This document shows, piece after piece, positions 7,429 to 11,977 of a DNA stretch of 11,977 nt. This DNA is from Tetmemena sp. SeJ-2015 (taxonomy: Eukaryota > Ciliophora > Spirotrichea > Sporadotrichida > Oxytrichidae): assembly GCA_027382625.1 (NCBI GenBank), contig JAJKFJ010012845.1, positions 1 to 11,977 of the forward strand. The letters run 5' to 3'. A program made the translations under genes and the position numbers. The notes below the pieces were generated by a model. The model was not told where the DNA came from and did not search any database. It saw only the letters and a program-made list of their open reading frames with translations. Numbering within the stretch: position 1 is the first letter of the stretch; each line of letters begins with the position of its first letter.

Positions 7429-10400
7429 ATGGTGAGCAGAAAAATAGACAATTCTAAGTAGAAAAGTACAAGTCACTAAACTTACTATGAGAAAGATAAT
7501 TAAGGCAAGAAAACTGATGTTAAATTGAGTTCGTTCGTTCAACTCCTCGACCGACTTGCAGCTGGATAAAAGACAAACTAAAAGCTCCAGTAAGTATCTT
7601 GTAATAGATTCCAACCTGGGAAATATATTGCGCAATTTTCATTTAAAGATTTGGAATACTGATCTTATTAATTCTTAGATTGATTGAGAAATTCATAGAG
7701 CAGTTTTACCATGCTTAAGACCATCGATAAATTTTCTAGTTTATGAGACTAATCATGTCCAATGTAATAATGCAATATTAAAATCTTCTTTAAGTTGGAT
7801 AGGGAAAGAGGATCTTTGATTATCATAATATACTCTTTAATTGAAAGAGGAAACTATGGGCTTAAGGAATCTAATTTGGCTAAATTTTATGCTGATATTC
7901 TTTTGCTATCATTCAAATGTCACTTAAATAATGACAATTTGTACTTGTTTATTTAAAATACCACCTGCTGAAGCAGATAGACTGAAGCATTGGAAAAATC
8001 CTACAAAGTAGCCAATTGGTTCTCCTGCAGGTGATTTTGTAAACTGATCAAACACTTATTTAAAAAAATTAACTTGTCTTTTACAAGAATAGGGGTGCTG
8101 GTGCATGTAATGAAAAATAGAGCGAGGAACGATTCTAAGCTCTCACTCAACTAGCTGAATCAACTGCTTGATTAACTTGCAAGATCTTTTGACAATGAAA
8201 AGAAGAGGCAAGTCATGGCTAGAATAGTCCAAGACACAACCATTGATGAGCAAAAATGGATAGCCAGGATCATTCATCATTAATTTACTATAAATACCCT
8301 TATCTATTAGTTAAATCATGAATTCTAAAAGACTTGAAAATAGGAATAGGGTATGAAACCATCCTCAAGGCTTATCATCCCGATGCACTAGAACTTTTTA
8401 ACGCTACAAGTGATTTGAGGTCAGTGTTCGAAGAGCTTCAAAATCAAGAAGACCTGATTAGAGGAAATGCGGGAAGCGGATAAAGTTAGCTCTTTCTTAT
8501 AAGCATTATTTATGTAAGGCAATTTTGAATTCTTTCGAATGTTCTTTCCAATCAAGCCTATGCTTGCTGGTAAAATGCCTCCTCAGTAAATTGCAGAGAT
8601 GGTTCGCAAGGAAGCTAAAGTCCTAGTAGAAAATAAATACGATGGGGAGAGAATTCAGTGTCACATGTAAGATGGAGTGGTCAAATTCTTCACAAGAAAC
8701 TCTAACAACTACACTAGAATTAAATCCTTTGACTTTGATTAATGCATTTAATTTATGGACCCGGAATGAGTAAGTACATAAAGGAGAATGTGGATGCTTA
8801 GGCTGTAATTTTGGATGGAGAAATGGTTGTTTGGGACTCTAAGAAAAATCAGGTCGCTCCTTTTGGTTAAAACAAACAAGTGGCTTTGAGGGAATATGGA
8901 GTTTATGAGGCAACTCCCCTTGAGAAACCCTACAAAGTTAAGATACAACAAGATAAGGGGAAATAAGAGCAAGAGGATGGCTCAGAGTAGATCGATACCT
9001 CCTCCAAAGCTGTTTTATTCAACTTTAATATAATATCAAGCAGCAGATAGTGAAGGCTCTCATCATCTATAACTGTGCTACAAGGTTTTCGACATCCTCT
9101 ACTTGAAGCCTCCAGGAGAGGATTCTGAGGAGATAAATCTCATGGGAGCTAGGCTATAAGATAGGAAAGTAGTGCTTCAAAGAATAGTCAAAGAGGTGCC
9201 ACACACTCTAGAGTTAGAAAGTGGCAAGGAGTGCGAGACAGTAGAGCAAGTATTTGAGGAATTCAATCAGAGCATATTCAAAAACGAGGAAGGAATCATC
9301 ATTAAGAAAATTGATTCCATCTACAAACCAAATGAGAGGTCCAATAACTCAGATCATTTGATTATTGTCTATTATTGTACATTATTTATGAATGTGTGGA
9401 TTAAGCTTAAAGGAGAGTATATCGATAGCTTAGGAGATACTCTAGACCTTGTTATTATAGGAGGCTACTTTGGAGAGAGGAGAAGAATAGGAGTAAGTTA
9501 AAACACATATAATCTTATTTTAGGGAACTGATTGGACTGATCACATTATATCCAGATTATTTTTAGATATAGAATTAAAAAAAATGACAAAATTTCGATA
9601 ATTAATGCAGTGAATGACTCTTAATTATCTTTTAAGATTTATAAATTTTAATAACTTCAAAATTTAACAATCTATTTAAAATAAGTCTTTTCACTTAGAT
9701 TTTACATATTTGTTTAAAATCTATTGTATAATGTTTTCTTGGTGGGTGTGATTAAGAAGCTTGACACTTAGGATCCACAGAGTTGTGTAGTTTATCCTTT
9801 CTCAAGAGTGGGAACTGGCTATACCATGGATGAGCTGGCCAAATTAAGAAACGCACTCAAGCCTTATTGGAAAATGTACGATGCAAGAATCAACTTCTCA
9901 TATTTAAATTTGTCTTCAATATCTTTTTGAGTAAATGCCTCCAGCTCTTTATGGAAGATGGGTGCCTTCGATGTCTGACAGGCCGGATGTCTACATCTCA
10001 GATATTTCAAAATCTGTGGTTCTGGAAATCAGAGCTGGAGAGTTAGTGGTTTCAGATTAGTATCCAACTATGTATACTCTTCGTTTTCCAAGAGTCCTCA
10101 AGATTCGCTACGATAAGGATTGGAATGAGGCCTTCTCCTTCAATGATCTTAATTCTTACTTATTGATCTTTAGGAGCTAATCAAGAATTTTCAAGAGTCA
10201 AGGAGACTTAAAAAGAAGAACAACGCTTCAGGCTTCATGGATCAGAATAAAATAGAAGAGGAGGATGAAGACTTTAACTCTGATAAAAAACTAAGGAGAA
10301 AAGGAGGCAAGAGGAAACTATAAAACGAAGCAGAAGGCTAAGAAGATGGGGAGATTGGCGATGAAAAGCCAGTTTATATCACTCACAAAGAAAAGCAGAA

Positions 10401-11977
10401 CAAAGTAGTTGAGTTTTACAGAGAAGCGGATACTAGAAATGCTCTGAAGAAGTCTGAAATGTTTAAGGGGATGGAATTTTACATTGTAAATGTGGATGAC
10501 ACTGTTGCAAACAAACCTTATCTTGAAAATAGATAGATCACACCACCTTTATTTAAGCAAGTGTAAGTTTAAGATTAGTTTTGCTGAGAAGCGCCATTAA
10601 TTCTGACAGTAATCTCTTTGATTTCTTATTAATTTCTGGGCTATCCTCGAGAGCCGGCTTTTGTATAAGCTTCGTTATCTATTCCACAACTATGCTCCGT
10701 GTATGCGTCAACTGTCTCATCAAATTGAGCTCCTTTCTCATTCATGCTAGAGTTAACCATTTGAGATTGCTTGTTTCTGCTAACACTCATGCTTGTATTA
10801 CCTCTCTTTAAGCCCACTAAAAAGTTGTTAGACTGAAAATGCTTACTCTTTTGAATGGGAGCATCAGTGCTTCTTAGTCGATTGTGGCCACTTGAAATTT
10901 AAGAGAAAGTTTTATTAGCGATTTTAGTTTGACCTCTGTTCGACTCAATAGTTTCATCCTTACTTTAGCCACCTCTTATCTTCATATTCCTCTCATCTAT
11001 ATTTTCTTCATCTATTTTGTCACTTGTGAATGGGCGAGAAGTGTGACTGTTGATTGCATGCTTTTATTGTCCATTTCCATGCTAAAACATTGGCTTAAGT
11101 TTCTTCTAAGACTATTGCATGCTTGCGTAAGAATTTTCATTTTCCAAATGAATAGCTAAAACTCAATTATTATACTACAAATAAATCACTGGATAGGTCT
11201 TCAGCATGCATCAGTTGTCTGTTATTTTGGCTTTTTAGTTGAACGATTGTCTTTTTGAGGTCAGATATTTCTGCTTTTTTCTTGGCTTATCTATATTTTG
11301 ACTTATATTTCTTTGGTAATTTAAATGGGATGCGGCTCTTCTTCATGCTTTTGCTGATACTTTCTAGTCTCTTAGAGCTCGAATGTTAGACTTAATTTAA
11401 ACCAATTTTCTTAACTCTGACTTGAGCTCTCAATTTATAAAAATGGAGTCTCTCTGTACTTGGCTTCCATTTCCTCTTATATTAATGTAACTTGAAAATA
11501 GAATAGTAGAGCATGGAGGTTAACGAGTTTAAAATCTCAGACCTTCCACTACTCACATAATAGCTGCTCAGTAAGTGATTATCTTTATTTTTGGTTAAGA
11601 TAAATGTAGCAATGACTTTAAAGTGAGGATACTAGTGGAAAAGCTAAACTTAAACGTGGTTCTGTACACTTGGATACTTGCTTGCATCGAAAGAGGATTC
11701 CTAGTTGATCTTGAACCCATCTACATGCTTCACGCAAATTAACACTTGCAAAACTACTTCAAAGAAAACTTAGACCCCTATGGAGATCACTACACGCAAT
11801 TCGTAGATCAAAAGAGACTCCTTCAAATATTATAATAAATTTATTAATGCATATTAGAAGGAATTGAGGAGGAGAAATCTGAATTTTAGATTATAGAGGA
11901 GACTGATGGTGATGTAGACCTCATTTTCCAAAGGACTGGATGCAGAAGTATAGAAGAGTTCAACACCAAAAAATTCT
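7429..11977 (+). CDS. LIG4: DNA ligase IV, 3' end beyond window (germline form with 15 IESs)
   Basis: This is an ATP-dependent DNA ligase that seals double-strand breaks in non-homologous end joining with XRCC4-type partners, in the nucleus. Removing the IESs and the 31-nt intron gives about 948 residues so far. The N-terminal DNA-binding domain (1-290) has LDRERGNYGLKESNLAKFY and GSPAGDF. Motif I is KYDGER with the adenylated Lys at about residue 298. ILDGEMV, EEGIIIKK and WIKLKGEY are motifs III, IV and V. The OB-fold follows to about 680, with SRVGTGYTM and LRFPRVLKIRYDKDW. A charged linker leads to BRCT1 (about 777-870), which is split by the 969-bp insert, with LENRIVEHGG across the junction. 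YGDHY lies just after it. BRCT2 should lie beyond the window. ATG 7429 is the first after an in-frame TGA. The BRCT arrangement separates it from ligase I or III. Confidence 0.93.
7590..7607 (+). other. Possible 18-nt intron in LIG4
   Basis: GTAAGT...TAATAG, in phase with no stop, so it may be read through or spliced. Splicing gives ...NQKLQ joined to LIEKFIEQFY, slightly closer to the family spacing. Its 3' AG lies inside the pointer of the next IES. Eighteen nucleotides is extremely short, so this is tentative. Confidence 0.4.
7605..7675 (+). other. IES in LIG4, 71 bp, pointer TAGATT
   Basis: TAGATT at 7605-7610 and 7676-7681. The insert leads to TGA at about 7661 and shifts the frame. Excision joins the N-terminal helix region to LIEKFIEQFYHAQ, as expected for the ligase IV N-terminal domain. 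Confidence 0.85.
7751..7781 (+). other. IES in LIG4, 31 bp, pointer AATC
   Basis: AATC at 7751-7754 and 7782-7785. Excision changes frame and gives FMRLIFFKLDRERG, the same length as the MRLILPQLERER segment of the animal enzyme. Confidence 0.85.
7804..7842 (+). other. IES in LIG4, 39 bp, pointer GAAAGAGGA
   Basis: A 9-bp pointer at 7804-7812 and 7843-7851. It is in phase and stop-free, so only homology exposes it. Excision gives LDRERGNYGLKE, while retention would add 13 residues in a conserved block with no insertion in the family. Confidence 0.9.
7911..7950 (+). other. IES in LIG4, 40 bp, pointer ATT
   Basis: ATT at 7911-7913 and 7951-7953, followed by a C/T mismatch and then AAA on both sides, so the repeat may be an imperfect ATTYAAA. 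Excision changes frame and joins ...FYADILLLSFK to IPPAEADRLKHW. Confidence 0.75.
8035..8078 (+). other. IES in LIG4, 44 bp, pointer TTTT
   Basis: TTTT at 8035-8038 and 8079-8082. It looks like an intron (GTAAAC...ACAAG), but splicing there gives the wrong frame. Excision gives GDFTRIGVLVHVMKNR, matching the GDF-containing block of ligase IV. Confidence 0.88.
8272..8321 (+). other. IES in LIG4, 50 bp, pointer ATTC
   Basis: ATTC at 8272-8275 and 8322-8325. The unexcised frame ends in TGA at about 8335. Excision gives QKWIARIILKDLKIGIG, a nearly invariant ligase IV block. Confidence 0.92.
8491..8530 (+). other. IES in LIG4, 40 bp, pointer TCTTTC
   Basis: A 6-bp pointer at 8491-8496 and 8531-8536 around an AT-rich core. 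Excision corrects the frame and gives QSQLFRMFFPIKPMLAGK, the conserved segment before the catalytic lysine. Confidence 0.9.
8718..8749 (+). other. IES in LIG4, 32 bp, pointer AATT
   Basis: AATT at 8718-8721 and 8750-8753. Excision corrects the frame and gives NNYTRIYGPGMSKYIKE, matching the family at NYT followed by a Gly-containing loop. A 5-bp tandem ATTTA deletion would also fix the frame but fits the family less well. Confidence 0.85.
9007..9037 (+). other. IES in LIG4, 31 bp, pointer AAGC
   Basis: AAGC at 9007-9010 and 9038-9041. Excision corrects the frame and joins ...DTSSK to AADSEGSHHLQLCYKVFD, leading into the conserved YKVFDILYL strand. Confidence 0.88.
9343..9390 (+). other. IES in LIG4, 48 bp, pointer AAT
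   Basis: AAT at 9343-9345 and 9391-9393. It is in phase and stop-free, but inserts 16 hydrophobic residues between motifs IV and V. Excision gives YKPNERSNVWIKLKGEY with normal spacing. Confidence 0.8.
9493..9523 (+). other. Intron in LIG4, 31 nt
   Basis: GTAAGT...TTATTTTAG. Removal joins ...GERRRIG to GTDWTDH in frame; without it the frame reaches TGA. An IES with pointer GGA (34 bp) would differ by one codon, but the splice signals are near perfect. Confidence 0.8.
9546..9733 (+). other. IES in LIG4, about 188 bp, boundaries uncertain
   Basis: A very AT-rich stretch with stops separates ...GTDWTDHI from FLVGVIKKLD. Three pointers give the right frame: TT (9546/9734, 188 bp), ATC (9540/9719, 179 bp) and TAT (9549/9722, 173 bp). 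The TT form gives TDHIFLVGV, the closest family spacing. That an insert is present is clear; its exact ends are not. Confidence 0.7.
9888..9933 (+). other. IES in LIG4, 46 bp, pointer AAT
   Basis: AAT at 9888-9890 and 9934-9936. Excision removes a TGA and a frameshift and gives WKMYDARMPPALYGRW. The spacing from WK to PP equals that of the animal enzyme. A 19-bp ATAT alternative fits the frame but lengthens this loop. Confidence 0.82.
10144..10163 (+). other. IES in LIG4, 20 bp, pointer TGATCTT
   Basis: A 7-bp pointer at 10144-10150 and 10164-10170. Excision corrects the frame and gives FSFNDLQELIKNFQE, matching the end of the OB-fold (LDDLEQL type) in ligase IV. Confidence 0.88.
10534..11490 (-). 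CDS. Nested antisense gene segment (partial, unknown protein)
   Basis: Read on the minus strand with TAA and TAG as Gln, this segment has no T-G-A stop once two IESs are removed, giving about 285 residues. Neither a definite start nor a stop is visible. The first Met is at 11470 (MEAKYRETPF), but the frame is open upstream of it. A basic, heptad-like stretch follows (KYRQAKKKAEISDLKKTIVQ), then a Ser/Asn/Gln-rich, probably disordered region. I recognise no domain. Its amino-acid make-up resembles the disordered part of the coiled-coil gene, so it could be a scrambled piece of that gene or of an unrelated one. Its ends lie close to the ligase pointer copies, but its own terminal pointers cannot be identified without the partner segments. 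Confidence 0.75.
11157..11181 (-). other. IES in nested antisense segment, 25 bp, pointer TTTA (minus strand)
   Basis: On the plus strand TAAA lies at 11157-11160 and 11182-11185. Excision joins ...HAEDLSSDL to AIHLENENSYAS on the minus strand, fixing the frame and removing TGA. Confidence 0.75.
11317..11392 (-). other. IES in nested antisense segment, 76 bp, pointer TTTAAATTA (minus strand)
   Basis: The 9-bp repeat (TAATTTAAA on the plus strand) lies at 11317-11325 and 11393-11401, at the same codon position. Excision joins ...SQSQENWFKL to PKKYKSKYRQAK and fixes the frame. Confidence 0.8.
11572..11595 (+). other. IES in LIG4 BRCT1, 24 bp, pointer TAAG
   Basis: TAAG at 11572-11575 and 11596-11599. 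It is in phase and stop-free, adding eight mostly hydrophobic residues after STTHIIA. Excision gives HIIAAQQDKCSNDFKVR, closer to normal BRCT spacing. A GTAAGT...TTAAG intron reading (29 nt) would break the frame. Confidence 0.6.

Larger units (their letters stand above)
10522..11490 (+). other. Large IES in LIG4, 969 bp, pointer CTTGAAAATAGA, containing antisense gene segment
   Basis: The 12-bp repeat lies at 10522-10533 and 11491-11502. Excision joins ...NKPYLENR to IVEHGGQRVQN, rebuilding the first BRCT domain with exactly the family spacing. Unlike the other inserts it is not AT-rich filler: the minus strand is almost wholly open and coding. The pointer is the longest in the window. Confidence 0.93.

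Noticed and set aside
8039..8087. Intron GTAAAC...ACAAG in LIG4
   Set aside because: Splicing gives the wrong frame, while the TTTT-bounded IES gives the conserved sequence.
8438..8500. GAAG (25 bp) or TTAG (28 bp) repeats as the LIG4 insert before KPMLAG
   Set aside because: Both fix the frame but leave a non-conserved extension and remove relatively GC-rich sequence. TCTTTC gives a clean family match.
6159..11600. Frameshifted pseudogenes
   Set aside because: Each break has a direct-repeat-flanked insert whose removal restores family sequence, and catalytic residues are intact. Decay would not do this.
1..11977. Telomeric repeats, tRNA or rRNA genes, CRISPR arrays, transposase genes
   Set aside because: None seen. 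No C4A4-type repeats, no cloverleaf candidates and no transposase motifs in the larger inserts.

Overview
The window looks like germline (micronuclear) DNA of a spirotrich, probably hypotrich, ciliate of the Oxytricha/Stylonychia/Tetmemena kind. TAA and TAG occur throughout conserved coding sequence, often where related proteins carry Gln, and only TGA ends genes, so a standard-code reading finds almost nothing. Coding sequence is also cut every 100-500 bp by short AT-rich inserts that bring a frameshift or a TGA. Each insert is flanked by a short direct repeat of mostly 3-12 bp. Deleting the insert plus one repeat copy restores the frame and, in the two recognisable proteins, restores the family alignment. 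This is the signature of internal eliminated sequences (IESs) and their pointers. I find 33, with pointers of many different sequences rather than the TA/TTAA ends of Paramecium or Euplotes. IES coordinates below run from the first base of the left pointer to the base before the right pointer.

Layout, + strand. Positions 1-5491 hold the 3' part of a large coiled-coil protein gene that starts upstream of the window, with 14 IESs and 3 introns. Positions 5637-7337 hold a complete calpain-like cysteine protease gene with 2 IESs and 1 intron. Positions 7429-11977 hold a DNA ligase IV gene, cut off by the window end before its second BRCT domain, with 15 IESs and 1-2 introns. The gaps between genes are only 145 and 91 bp.

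The most striking structure lies inside ligase IV. A 969-bp insert bounded by a 12-bp pointer (10522-11490) is almost filled by an antisense coding segment of another gene, which has two small IESs of its own. This is a nested or 'Russian doll' germline arrangement.

As an arithmetic check, after removing the proposed IESs and introns the calpain gene is exactly 537 codons including TGA. The coiled-coil gene is exactly 1350 codons from base 1 to its TGA. Ligase IV leaves 948 codons plus the single leftover base seen at the window end. All protein names come from motif recognition by eye; no database search was possible.
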